From: Pascua guehoae
Taxonomy: Eukaryota > Basidiomycota > Tremellomycetes > Trichosporonales > Trichosporonaceae
Assembly (NCBI GenBank): GCA_001600415.1
Contig: BCJX01000002.1
Location: 554,968 to 618,967 of the forward strand
DNA: 64,000 nucleotides
Direction of reading: 5' to 3'
Of this stretch, positions 35,011 to 45,918 are shown piece by piece. Numbering within the stretch: position 1 is the stretch's first letter; each line of letters opens with the position of its first letter. The notes beneath the pieces are model-generated. The model searched no databases and was not told the origin of the DNA. It saw only the letters and a list, made by a program, of their open reading frames with translations. Both the position numbers and the translations under genes were made by a program.

Positions 35011-36290
35011 CTACTCGTCGGGGACGACGATCTCGCCAGCGTCGATAGCCTCGATGATGTCGTGAGGGGGGCGGCCGTCGACGGTGCAGCCGACCGACTG
35101 GGCAGTGCCGAGGATCTCCTTAACACCACCGGCAAGGTCCTTGGCGAAGGACTTGTGGGCCATCTTGCGGGCGACCTGGGGGGTTAGTAAATTGCAAGCA
35201 CGACTTCTGGGGTAGGGCTGGTGAGAGCATGGAACTGGACCTAGGAAGAATGGATGTAGGACGAAAGCACAAATACAGTGCCCTATTCCACCACCCTTGA
35301 CCTTCTTCCAGCTCCACACCGCACACAAGCCCCCATGCCCGCTCAAACGCACGTCGTAGATCTCGTCAAGGGTGACGTTGCCAGAGTGCTGGATGTTCTT
35401 CTCCTTCTTGCGGTCACGGGGGGGCTCCTTGAGCGCCTTGATGACGAGCGCCGAAGCAGTGGGGACAACCGAGCAGGTAGCCTGACGGTTCTGGATCGTG
35501 AGCTGGACGGTCACGCGGAGACCCTTCCAGTCGCCAGTCGCCTTGGCAATGTCCTCGCCGACCTTCTTGGGCGACTGTGGTGTTAGCATTGAACGATAAA
35601 CGAGAGGGTCCGTTTGCACCTGTTCGCGACGCCAAAGGCGGTGCGAATAGGTGTAGACGAATTGTCCCTCTTGCCGCCGAAACTCGGTGGGTCCAAGACT
35701 CCAAACTGCTTACACCTCTAAAAGGCTTCGAAAGCAGTTGGAGAGCTGGACCACACCAAAGTCCGGCGCCGCAATGGGCGACTTACAAGACCGAGGGGGC
35801 CGATCTTGGGCGCAAGGGCCGAAGAGGCACCGACCTCACCACCGGTGGCGCGGAGGTAGATGATCTGTTGGGTCGAGGATACGCGACACAAATCGAAGCC
35901 GGATGGTTAAACGCGAGGAATTTCGACAGCGGGGAGAGTCGAGGGGAGAGCAGGTCGATAGTGAATGAGGGGATCGAGATGGAGAGAACGCGAGCACACG
36001 GGCAGTCGGGGTAGGAGAAGCACACTGTCAGCACCACATTCGAAAACCTTCACCACTTTGTTTCTCCCCAACAATGCCACATCTGGAGACCTCATCCCCC
36101 TTCCGGAAGAAAACATCTCCAGTCTTCGCCATCTCTCGCTCATCTCCTTTCACGAGCGCGGCCACTTCTCTTTTCACGGTGAAGATCGTTCGAGTTCGCG
36201 AAAACGCACCTTAACCTCAGTGGGGTCACTGTGGATGTCAGCGCGTAGAAGGGGCGATCAAAAAGGATCGACGAACAACTTGGGAGGCAT
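35011..36290 (-). CDS. RPL12: 60S ribosomal protein L12 (uL11)
   Basis: Start ATG at 36290, stop at 35011. Exon 1 is only MPPK plus part of the next codon. A ~48-nt intron with donor GTTCGT restores MPPKFDPTEVK, the universal L12 opening. A long second intron (about 36213-35865) follows. Further exons encode [10 protein letters not shown] and LAPKIGPLG, then [104 protein letters not shown] and the end AGEIVVPDE. uL11 forms the base of the ribosomal P-stalk and contacts elongation factors. Length (~165 residues) is normal. The start of intron 2 is duplicated at 45.9 kb. Confidence 0.95.
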
Positions 36291-36564
36291 ATTTGGCTCT
36301 TTTGACGGCTTTTTGGGACTCGAGGGGCTGGTTCACCGAGCTATAAGTGTTAGCATGTTGGTACTAGAGTGCTTGTGGACGATGGAAGTGGAAGGCTATT
36401 CTTGGTTCGGGAGACGAGGGCACGGCATATATGCCTCCGTCCCTATACAGGAGAGTACAGGAGAGCGAACGCGACCCAGTTTCGACGTCGCTGCTTGTCC
36501 CCATGTGCAGTTGCCGCTTCCCCCATGCTCCTCAAGTTGGCAACTCGAGTTGAGAACTGGATAT

Positions 36565-36650
36565 AGTGGCCGCCTGGCGACCACTAGTTTGGGGGGCATG
36601 GGAATGGGACACAGTGGCCGCCTGGCGATCACTAGTTTTGGGGGGCATGG
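36565..36650. repeat. Two direct repeats of ~37 bp, period 48 bp
   Basis: AGTGGCCGCCTGGCGA begins both units (36565 and 36613), followed by C/T-CACTAGTT and a G6 run with GGCATG. Each unit contains the inverted pair AGTGG/CCACT or AGTGG/TCACT. Confidence 0.85.
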
Positions 36651-36856
36651 TACACAGATCCGCGCTGGCCGTGCAGATTTGAGTACGATGAAGACAGCAG
36701 GGTGCTCGCGTCGCTGGGCCGCGCCAACGTCGTGTGCAGCGCCGTACATCGAGTCCCTCTCCCTCTCCCTCGCCCCCCTTCTCCGCAAAAGCTTATCCTC
36801 GAGTGATCGCGGATTCGGATTCGGTCGGGCACGCGACGGCAAGGAAGCGCATTCTC

Positions 36857-36910
36857 CCCGTATCCGCGTCCGCGTCCGTGTCCGTATCCGTATCCGTATC
36901 CGTGCTCGCG
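36857..36910. repeat. CCGTAT/CCGCGT hexamer repeat
   Basis: About eight tandem 6-bp units of the type TCCGTA or TCCGCG. Confidence 0.8.
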
Positions 36911-38622
36911 ATTCCGACTAGGGCTGGGGTCATTGATTCTCACCTGGACGATGGACCGGGTCTTGAGGTGGACGTGACTGAGTCGAGCTTCGACGAGGTA
37001 GGTGAACGACGACTGGCGAGAAGTTGGCCGCCTGCGTCCAACCCTGCCACAGTGTGGAGGCACGGCTCCCCGCCCTTGCTGCTTGGGTTGCAGCCGCTTT
37101 GGACGCCGGAAATTTGATCGGAGTTTGGACCACCACCGTGTGGCACTTGCGGAGTTTCCCGGCTGACACTGCATGTGGCACTTCGTGTGGCCAGCCACGG
37201 GCGTCATCGCTGCATCCTGATGCATGTTGGATGTTATTGCATCAATGAGGTCAAGCTCCTAACTCCTCCTACTCGGCTACTAGCGACCTCCATTGCAAGC
37301 GACCTCCATTGCATCTATACCTACCTGTTCCTCTCCTCCGGTCCCCTGTACGGCACGACCCACAGTTCTTATCTGCCAGTGCGGACGAGTGACCCGCACC
37401 GTCTGATTACCACCCACATGCTGGGCGCTGCCAAGGAGGGCCACCGTATTGGTCAACTCGGCGTCCGGCCGTGTCAACACACCAATACTAGGCGTCACAG
37501 CCCCGTCGAATTGCACGAGCGTCCACGGCACAACAAATGCGGCTCGTCAGCAGGGCTAACGACCATATATAACGCCAGTAACGCTGCACCAGGCAGCACA
37601 CTAAACCTGTGGACCAAGTACGAATTACATTACGGCTCTTGACGTCACTCGGGGTTGTACAAGGGAGGCAGCTCGTCCTCGTCCGGTTTCCCCCACCCCG
37701 CATCCTGCGCACAACTCGGTTGATGAGCTCGGGAGAACGTTGACACTGCCGTGGAGCTACTCGTTACCTCGAGAGGCGGTGCGCAGCCATGGCATCGGCC
37801 GAGTCGGAGCTCAGGTGACGTTGCGGTAGTTGACGCCGGCGGGTTGACGGAAGTGGACAGGACGTTGGGATTTGGCGTGCTTGCCGGCATTGTTGGGCAG
37901 ATCACAGGGGTGGAGGTGGGCCCATTCCATGGCTCTAGAGAGCCGCTAGACTCCAATGAGCTGGGCGTGGGGGAGGGCTCGTCTGGTCTGCTGGGCTTGT
38001 TAGAAGCAGGGAGTTTGTCTTCTCGGCCTGGCTGGTGGGGACGCTCTGCAGTGTGGTGGCAGTTTTGGAACTTGCGCTCGAAACGACCTCCCACACTCCT
38101 GAAATGTGCGGAATCCATCCCGTGCATTCTGATGGGCGCTGGGTCTGACCGTCCACTTGCATCCAACAGGTGGAGCCGGTATCTCTGTTCAAAGGTGCCA
38201 GGTCTATAAACGCGTGTGGGAATGAGACATAAAACGATCCTTGAAGTATCTGCCAATATAGAAGAAACATAAACTAATGGGACTATGCTGATCACAGTGG
38301 CGTGGCCGGAGAGCCGCGCTGTCGTTGTGTTGGGGCATGTGTGGCAACTTCGAAACTACGCCACTCCTCGTTTCCTAGCACTTGACATCCGCCTCCTGTC
38401 ACCGTTAAACACAGGACCTGGTTATTACAGTTGCTCTCACACTGTACCCAAGCCCGCAGGGTTCCAACGTGTGTGGTGGCAGCAAGTGGCGTACATTGGG
38501 TGGTGGTGCATATGGACCGACCAGTGGCAAAAAAGAAAAGCTGGCGGCGGAGGCTAACCGTATTACACTTTGCCACCCAACTCGCTGCAGCCCAGCTTGT
38601 TTGCAATACGGTTGCAACTCAT

Positions 38623-38668
38623 TCTGCGTAGGTCCACCGGAGTCGGTCTGCGTAGGTCCACCGGAGTC
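38623..38668. repeat. 24-bp tandem duplication
   Basis: TCTGCGTAGGTCCACCGGAG occurs at 38623 and again at 38647, directly adjacent. Confidence 0.9.
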
Positions 38669-39590
38669 ATGGAATCGGTGTTGGGTAGTTCTCCAACTGT
38701 GCTGTACTTTCATCAGAGCTTGTGGCGCATTTGAAGTGTGTGCATTGGGTGGGACAAGAGCAGTGTGGCGTGGCAGGATGGCAGGATATGCAACGTGGGG
38801 GTACCACCTTCCTCGGTTTGCGCCTTCCTCAGTCTGCGGTTTGCACCTTCCTCGACTCCCACCTTCCCTCGTATCTGCTATCGCCACCGCCCCATCTCTT
38901 CTTCTTTCAACTCTTCCCTTCATTCTTCTTTCCGCTTCATTCTTCATTCCATTCATTCCCGCTCCCCACCACTTCCTTTGCCACACATCCACCTCCCCTG
39001 TGTTTCCACAACCATCCCACTGCCTGTTAATCTCTCCACCGCCATTCTCGCATGACCCCGCCGCCTCGCTCGAACACTGCTGCTCTCGATTGAAATAGAC
39101 TCCTCCATCCTTCCCCCGTTCCGGGCAACTCACAGCTCCACCCACGACCCCACCCCAACTCCACAACGTCTCTTCTCGTGAGCATCACCGTCTCTCTTAC
39201 TCCCGCTCTTACCATCTCCAGTACTGCAGGGGTTCTGCTGGGACGTCTGGTTACAGTGCCAAGCCAAGCCCACCTCTACGAGTCTACCCCTCCTTCCCCG
39301 TCATTCTTCGTTGTAGGAGCCTCAGTAACCTTCCTTCGTGCAAAAGCGCTCCACCTCACGGACCCCGCTGCACCAGTGCGCCACTATTCGTGAGTATCTG
39401 CACTGCTCTCCTTGCCTCTCTCTCTCTCTCTCTCTAGCTGACGGTGCACAGCCGCTGGAGCTCTTCGAGAACGACTCGTCTCCGACTCACATCCCACTCC
39501 CACCGACGCAGCTACCACGCCTTGCATCCGCCCGTACTTTGTCGATACCGACAACGGCTTCCGGCCCTCCTCAAACATCCACGATCGCTG

Positions 39591-41068
39591 ATGCCATCCA
39601 CCGGACGCACAGCCACTGCTCGCGCCCTGGAGGCGACATTTGAGGCAGTGCAGTCACAAGTTCGGACGCTTCTCGATTCAGACCTTCAGTCCCTACGAAC
39701 GGCACTGCACGAGGCAAAGAAAGACTTCGACTTGGTGGCGCGACTCCAAAAGAAGCTCAGGTTTACGGACTCTTCGTACAACCCTCTCTGGGCACAACAG
39801 AATCGGAGGTTACGAAACCTCCTTCTCGTGGCCCTCGTCGACGCTCACCGTGCGGACGGTCGTTTCGACAAGATCGAAGACCTGTTGGTCTCCTCGTCTG
39901 AAGTTTACGAAATTGTTTCCTTCCATGCCTTCCGCCGAATCAAATTCGCCGAACGCCCTGAAGATGAGCCTGCTGCTTCCCATCCTCTTTACATGGTTCT
40001 CACTCTGCCTCAACTCGAAAGGCCCATGACTCCAAGCGAATGCCGGATGGTTGCGCGGACTCTCCGCGCGGTCTCAAACGTACCTCGCCTCGACATTCAA
40101 GACGACGATGGGTGGGAATACTTCTTGCAACTCGTGGAATCGCCAATAGTTCAAGAGGGCGACCCCGATCCTTTGAACTTGTTTGCAGGAGTTCAACGCC
40201 TCGTGATCGGTTATGTCGCGCTTGGCAAATGCGCGCGCAGTTTTGCCCATCCGCCAGAGCCACGATATCGCATTAATGCTGAAAGAGCGATGAATGCGCT
40301 TCGCGATCACGTCCGTCCTGTCGACCTATGCACCCAGGTGATGATCGAGGACAGGGACTTTATCACCAAGGACCACGAAGATATCTACTACGTCTCGGCA
40401 TTGCAAGTCCTCAATTACATGCGTGCTGATTGGCCTCTTCGGTCTGTCACCTTTCACGCCGTCGGCGGATACATTCCCAACATGTACGATGTTTCCCAGC
40501 AAACCTTTTACCTCGTGCAAGATATCAACTTGTGGTGGGAAAACGGCCTCAATTCGATCGACATCCGGCGCCGATCCATCGGTCAGCCACAATTCACCAC
40601 CTGCATTTACAATGTCCCCGAGAACGGTCATTACGGTGACGAAGTCGACAAGAATGACACGTGGAACGGCAAAACACTGTGTGACGGGGAGCGGCTCGTG
40701 TTCAACGAGCCTCCGTTTGCGCGCGAGTTCCGCAACGCGCATGAAGTTGTCAAGACATCTTCGGTAGAATCTCGCTGCTGGTGTGGTGTAGGATGTGAGT
40801 TTTGTTTGAATCAAGGTGCCAATGCACTACAGAGCAAAGCTAACCCATATACAGTGGGACCCGCATACACAGAAGAACCGGAAAACCCCGACGAATCGAC
40901 GGTGTGGGTTGCAAGGGAAGGTGTGGTATGGAAGGTGAGCTTGTCTTGAGTGAACACAACAGTTGCTTGCAGAGGAAAAAACTAAGTCTTATTCAGAACG
41001 GTCGAGTCATAAAGCCAGAATCAGCAAAGGCAGACGATCTGATGGATGACGTTTGGAATTCTAGCTAA
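39591..41068 (+). CDS. Uncharacterised protein, ~440 residues
   Basis: A long first exon starts at ATG 39591 (MPSTGRTATARALEATF) and runs to a GTGAGT donor near 40797. Two more small exons follow (VGPAYTEEPENPDESTVW..., then NGRVIKPESAKADDLMDD), giving a stop at 41066-41068. The N-terminal third is helical/charged (VQSQVRTLLDSDLQSLRTAL, KKDFDLVARLQKKLRF). The middle carries WEYFLQLVESP, LNLFAGVQRLVIGYVALG and VGGYIPNMYDVSQQTFYLV. The end has a Cys/Trp-rich patch (SRCWCGVG). I recognise no family. Codon use matches neighbouring real genes and splicing is clean, so it is probably a genuine gene. A 5'-leader intron (39390-39437) is possible. Confidence 0.7.
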
Positions 41069-41976
41069 GGTGAGTTTGGTCCGAGTTGTTACTGCTGTTC
41101 CAGCTCTGATACTCCCAGCAGGCTGAATTCGGCTGAAAACGATTGACGCATCTGTCGCATTCTCCTTCACCCCCCCCCCCCCCTCCCCTGCTCTCAGTCG
41201 GTTCCATCTCTGCTGGTGCCAATTTGCAGGAGATTCCTCCATACCTTCCCCCGTTAGAGGGCCCATGTTGCAGTAGAGACAGCCTTGTTATAACGCCACA
41301 CGCGGCGCACGCCGCGCGCGCATCGCCCCGTCGCCTCTTAAGGGCAGCTTTCTGTATCTTCGTTCCTATGTTACTCCATTCTCCAGTTTCCAAAACAGGC
41401 CGGCCTCCAGCCCCCCACCCCGCCCCCTCTCCCCCCCTCTCACCAACCCACCACACCGCTACAACACCACAGCCGCTCTTCTCCTGAACATCGCTTACCC
41501 GTTTCCCTCACTTTCTCTGACTGTGTACAGCATTGTAGTAGCTCTTCTGGACACATCTCGGCGCAGTTTCAAACCAAGCTCACCATCTAGACGAACTGAT
41601 CGCGTCTTCCCCACAATTCTCGCTGGAGGAGGCACCATAACCTTCCCCAGTACAGGCTTTCCTTGACATCGAACTTTACGGAGACGCCTTGTTTCTCTTC
41701 TGAGTTCCAATCCATTCACAAACCTCTAACCCCGTAGGTCCTTCCCCGTAAGGAAATCGAGGAGCAGCAACGACTAGGAGGGACGAGATGTGACGAACTT
41801 CCATGTCGTACAGCTGAGGGGTGACTGCTACTACCTGGATCGTCGCGCAAAGACCTTCGGTGGAAGGTTCAGATGGAAAGGAGGAACATCGACATGGTGA
41901 GAGATAACGGTCTTGGATGCTTTGCTGACTATGAAGACGGCAATCGGGTACTCGGGAGTGGTATGTCAACCCCCAT
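41069..41976. other. Intergenic, possible upstream exon of the next gene
   Basis: A poly-C of 14 nt lies at about 41170. At about 41798-41906 a frame reads NFHVVQLRGDCYYLDRRAKT, which looks protein-like. It ends at a GTGAGA donor, but joining it to the next exon in frame would create a stop, so it is left as a possible decayed exon. Confidence 0.4.
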
Positions 41977-43285
41977 GTGACAGTGATGCTGACCAACCAG
42001 CCCGACGATGAGGGGTTCGGCCGTATCGACGCCATCCCGCTTAGCCCTGCTGCCACAGATGAGAATCTGGTGGTGGGGTACCGGAAAATTACCTCGACCA
42101 TCAAACGCCGGGTCGATGTTATCCCGGCGTGGTCGAAGGAAATGGACCGGGACGGCGGGATCGAGCGATGGCAGGGGCGGTTCATGGCCGGCATGAACGC
42201 CCAAAACGCTGCCATATTTACGGCTGGGCTTAACTACCGTCGAGGCCATCATGGGCTGCCCAGAGGCCCTCGGCGACCCTCGTGGTGGCGTGTACGCCCT
42301 ACTTCGCAAGCCCACGCCCGGGAGCCGGCTCGACCACCGGGGGACCGGTCTTCCGGGGCAAGGGCGCCAACAAGAAGATGGTTGCGCCCCCTATCTTGGT
42401 GGCCGTGCTTTCGTGCACTTTGACCGGTGCTGGAAGGACGCGACCAAGTGAGTATTGAGGCTGATCATCAACACCGCTGACAAGGCAGGCAGATGTACCG
42501 GCGTCTGCAACAGAACCCCAAGGGGTTCACGCTCGAGTGCCGCCTACTCTGGGCCCTGCCGGAGACCACGACCAAGGACGCAAGCAAGATGGAGCTCAGT
42601 GCGTGGCGCATGTCGTGCCTTTGGGCCGAAGGCATCTGGACGCACGCACTCGGCGCGTTCTGCCGGAGTGACTGGCGCCTCCAGTCATTCGGCACGGGTG
42701 TGCCGACCTTCGTCGACATCCTCCCCCTGCTCTGCGCCTCGCACCTCAGCGAGGTGCAGACGCACGTCATCAAAATCCACAACGAGTCGCGTCGCTTCAA
42801 CCCCGTCCACCCCACCATCCCTGCCAACGCCGCCAACGCGGCGCTCCACAATGCCGTGCAGCGTCTGCTGGGACGTCGTGGCGACCGTCACCCCCTCCAT
42901 GGCGTCGCTGTCACCATTGCCATCCATCTCCTCGAGCCCTCCGTGGGCAAGCTCCTCATCGCCAAGAACCCGGCCACAGTGAGTTGTGACGCACTATCTG
43001 TGACGCAGCATTGCTGCCATACTAACGAGACCCCAGTTCCCCGCCGACCGGGACCAGCTCGAGTGGTTCGGCGCTCTAGAGGAGATCACGGCCGTCGCTC
43101 GCGTGAGTTTTGCTTCTTTCCCGTACCAAGAGTGTCAGTTGAGGGTGATGCTGAAACTACACCAGGACGTTTGCCGGGCGTCGGGCGGCGCGGCGGCCGC
43201 TGAGGACGACGACGATGATGACTATGACACCGACGAGTCGGAGCGGCACCGTTCTCTCCGCGGGCGGAAGCGTCGCCGCTTGTAG
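41977..43285 (+). pseudogene. Uncharacterised gene, probably frameshifted
   Basis: Coding-like segments: VMLTNQPDDEGFGRIDAIP and MDRDGGIERWQGRFMAGMNA (to about 42230); VEAIMGCPEALGDPRGGVYA and AFVHFDRCWKDATK (to 42449, GTGAGT donor); MYRRLQQNPKGFTLECRLLW through HLLEPSVGKLLIAKNPAT (42493-42978); DRDQLEWFGALEEITAVAR; and an acidic/basic end DDDDDDYDTDESERHRS with RGRKRRRL, stop at 43285. Segments 1 and 2 are in different frames around 42210-42245 with no intron signals between them, which suggests a one-base frameshift or sequencing error. Later introns are clean. No family recognised. Confidence 0.45.
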
Positions 43286-44155
43286 GTGGCGTAGGGGGTG
43301 ATATCTTGCCGGACGCTCGGTTTGTAACATGCATCATTTTGTATAGAGCATCGTGGCTGCCCGCGCTGCAGCTGAAACCAGTCAGGATATTCTCACTTAG
43401 GAGCTGTCGCTAATTTCCAAGGCAAGTACAGGTGCGACCGGAAATTGAGACTGCCAGGTTGAGCTCGGCGGCATGCATGCAGGGTCTAGTAATTGGACGA
43501 AAATGTAGAACCCGCCATCTGCCACCCTTGTGGCGAGATCATTGTCCTCGATGTGCATGGTGGAGAGTACAATAGCAAAGATTGCACTGGGCACGATAGG
43601 GGACAAGCTACTTGTCAGTAAAATAATGTCGTGGAATGGCGGTGACTATTTTCGGAAGCGAGGGCTTGTGGACACTCAAGAATTAGTGTGCCGACATGGC
43701 CGTTCTTCTGAGATCCTCTGAAGGAAGGGTTGACCCAAACACGTGGCGCTCCTCACAAGCTCTTTGGGAATGGACAGCCGCAAGCGGCAGTACACCGCCC
43801 TTCCCTGGTAGTGCTGCTACCAGAGTACGTGGCCCACTGAAGCGGCCCAGATGACGCCCGACGCGGGCAGGATCACGCTACAATGCGCTCGTGTTTTGCT
43901 TATAGGCTTGAATTTAGGTCTGGAGAACCGGCCCAACATTGTGTACAAACCTTCCGAAGGCGCATGGCTGGGGACATACACGCGTGCGGGTCGAGCGCCT
44001 GCGTTTCAGCAAAGCAGGCCATAGTCTCGTCTAGTTATTGTAAAACCAAGTGGAACAACAGCACCAGCACTGTGCTCCTACAGATGGGGCTTGCACACTA
44101 AAACCACCAGTCGGCCGCTCCTGCCTTCCCACACCGCTGTGCATCCCAAAAAGCT
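43286..44155. other. Start of repeat-rich block
   Basis: It contains a partial MITE-like left end at 43429-43475 (TA then CAGGTGCGACC, then GAGACTGCCA and GAGCTCGG). Otherwise no supported gene. Confidence 0.5.
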
Positions 44156-44236
44156 GTCCCACACAGGCTTGAACTGTGGACCTTTTGAATTGTGGATCGT
44201 GTTTCATGACCGAGTTTTCAAAAGTCCACGAGACAA
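44156..44236 (-). pseudogene. tRNA-like relic lacking D arm
   Basis: On the minus strand TGTCTCG can pair with TGGGACA (7 bp including G-T), and the T arm CACAG-TTCAAGC-CTGTG is perfect. The 3' half resembles the tRNA-Asn at 44546. Between them, D and anticodon arms are replaced by one hairpin (GACTTTTGAA against TTCAAAAGGTC). Confidence 0.45.
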
Positions 44237-44316
44237 GCATGGGTGAGACATCCCACGCGACTGTCTTCGTCGTACTTCAGATTCTGGATCCTGAGCAAGC
44301 TGTGTAACTGTCTGTA

Positions 44317-44460
44317 CAGGCCAACAGAAAGGTTGCGACTGCCAGTGTGGCCTCTGGTATGCATGACTCAAAGTCTCGGATCTTCTGGCTTGCAAGACGG
44401 TACAAACCCCATGGTATGGACGTGGCGCGACGCGGTGCAGGCCACAACCTTCTCCCATCT
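44317..44460 (+). mobile_element. MITE-like element E (relative of element F), right end decayed
   Basis: Preceded by TA at 44315-44316. The sequence CAGGCCAACAGAAAGG, GGTTGCGACTGCC and the following ~120 bp match element F (46521-46674) in inverse orientation. The right inverted end has decayed. Confidence 0.6.
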
Positions 44461-44545
44461 CACATACAAGTTGCACATCTACTTGTAGTCCACCAACGGC
44501 CAATACGGGCATCTGGTCCGCAGCGGAAGAGGCTAAAAAGACCAG

Positions 44546-44634
44546 CTGTCCCACTGAGGCTTGAACTCAGGACCTTTCGATGTTGAATGCTTTCACTTAA
44601 CAGTCGAATGCTCTACCGACTGAGCCATAGGACA
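44546..44634 (-). tRNA. tRNA-Asn(GTT) with a 16-nt intron
   Basis: Acceptor TGTCCTA/TGGGACA; D arm GCTC/GAGC; anticodon stem TTCGA/TCGAA, loop CT-GTT-A; T arm CTGAG-TTCAAGC-CTCAG; discriminator G. A 16-nt intron follows position 37. TTTTT on the minus strand (44535-44539) gives the Pol III stop. The first base pair is U-A, unusual but workable. Confidence 0.85.
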
Positions 44635-44749
44635 TCGATGCTAGGGTCGTCGGCGCCTGGGCTTCGGTCTCAGAGGAGTGGGAAGTAGGTCGGGGGCCTA
44701 TGTGCGCGAGCGAGTCGAGGTAACAACGGCGATGGTGAATGCTGGAACG

Positions 44750-44784
44750 TTTAACAGTCGAATGCTCTACTGAGCCATAGGACA
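44750..44784 (-). pseudogene. 5'-half copy of tRNA-Asn
   Basis: It repeats the first half of the tRNA-Asn (acceptor TGTCCTA to loop CTGTTAA) but lacks four D-loop bases and stops at the anticodon loop. Confidence 0.8.
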
Positions 44785-44869
44785 CTGCTGTAAGTCCACC
44801 ACCGTATGCGAGCCAACGTTGGGGTGGCCACGGCGCGTTTGGACGGTCACACGCGGTCGATGCGGGATA

Positions 44870-45083
44870 CAGGTGTGTCCCAAAAATCATGAGACTGCCA
44901 GTGCCACATTAAGCTCGGGTACCCGCGCAGTTCGTATACAGGGAGGCGCGCTGGACTTGTGGGTTACAGCAAGCAAACAACAGCAGTTTGTCCACCTGCC
45001 ATGCCGTTGCATCGAGTGTCCATGCGCAACTTGGACGAGACCGAGTTCAAAATGGCCGTCTCCAGACTTTCCGGACACACCTG
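44870..45083. mobile_element. MITE-like element B, 214 bp, TA target site
   Basis: Flanked by TA on both sides (44868-44869, 45084-45085). Perfect 11-bp terminal inverted repeat CAGGTGTGTCC/GGACACACCTG, with imperfect inversion extending about 50 bp inward through GAGACTGCCA and AGCTCGG. No open frame for a transposase. TA duplication and short TIRs fit a Tc1/mariner-type non-autonomous element. Confidence 0.75.
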
Positions 45084-45285
45084 TACAACAGTGAGCGGTC
45101 ACTTGGGGCACCACGGATTCGTCTGTGGAATGTAGAATGTCGATGCGCCACATGAATAGGCAGCACTGGCGACACCTCTCGTATCTGTGTATCCGGGGCA
45201 GGCTGGACAGCTTCTCCAAGAGGTTGCTGGTTGGGCAAACTAGCACACACCTTTACCTCGCAAGCCTTGGGCGTCGTGCACCTTC

Positions 45286-45335
45286 GCGTGGACCGAGCTG
45301 AGAGTGGCAATCTCAAGACTTTCCATGTGCACCTG
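45286..45335. mobile_element. MITE-like element C, right end only
   Basis: GACCGAGCTGAGAGTGGCAA, then TCTCAAGACTTTCC, ends in ATGTGCACCTG, matching the right end of elements B and D. The left end was not identified. Confidence 0.5.
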
Positions 45336-45586
45336 TGTGATTTTGTGGTGGGAATGAGGGCGATCGAGGAGATAGTTTTCCCCACGTCAACTCTTGGCTG
45401 GCCATACAAGGTGACCTTTATGTCGAGTCTAGCACACAATTATAAATTGTCTTGTTAGTGGGTACACCAGGCCGCAGCATGTCAACCACAATGCCAGTGT
45501 CGATAATGCTGGTGCCATAGTGCCAAGTACGGCTTCGTGACACACTGTCTCGTTTGGCAATTTCGACACATTTGTTGTCTTTCCTT

Positions 45587-45752
45587 TTGAAACAATGAGC
45601 CCGAGCCGTACAAAAGAAAAGACAAAGAATTTGCACGGTGCTAGAGAAGTTCAAACAGACAGTAGAGAGCAAATCTATACATTATACATCGCCACATGGT
45701 TTCACATGGCTTGTTTGTCTCGACCAAGGTCGCTTTATACAATAGATAGATC
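45587..45752 (+). repeat. Dispersed repeat, copy 2 (partner at 11716-11912)
   Basis: It shares CCGTACAAAAGAAAAG near the start and CACATGG, TGTCTCGACCAAGGTCGC and TTTATA near the end with the copy at 11.7-11.9 kb. Confidence 0.6.
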
Positions 45753-45918
45753 GGGTACACAGTAAAGCCCCCACTGCGAAAACTTGAATAAAAACTTGGC
45801 CCTCAATCACAGCCCAGGTAGAAGCAGGACAAGTACACTGGCGAAACAGCCCACCCCACGATCTTGACACGTTAAGACGTACTCTCCCGCCGCTAAAGTC
45901 GACTTCGCGCTCCTTCAT

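Larger units (their letters stand above)
36291..39590. other. 3.3-kb stretch without a supported gene
   Basis: It contains the RPL12 promoter side, a 48-bp-period direct repeat (36565-36650), a CCGTAT/CCGCGT hexamer tract (36857-36910), GCGACCTCCATTGCA twice (about 37275-37310), a 24-bp tandem repeat (38623-38668) and a CT-rich tract (39413-39436). The CT tract may be the 3' end of a 5'-leader intron (GTGAGT at 39390, CTCTAG at 39432-39437) of the gene starting at 39591. A minus-strand open frame at 37645-38295 lacks an ATG near its start and was not accepted. Confidence 0.5.

Noticed and set aside
36857..36910. Hexamer tract considered as an interstitial telomere repeat
   Set aside because: The CCGTAT/CCGCGT units do not match known fungal telomere repeats such as TTAGGG-type.
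35965..36921. 318-codon plus-strand open frame
   Set aside because: It runs antisense through the RPL12 first exon and introns and contains simple-repeat text (RVRVRVRIRIRIRARD).
37645..38295. 216-codon minus-strand open frame ending LPPLYNPE
   Set aside because: It begins with GTG and the first in-frame ATG is far inside. Pro/Ser-rich, no splice-supported N-terminus; possible real C-terminal exon but not supportable.
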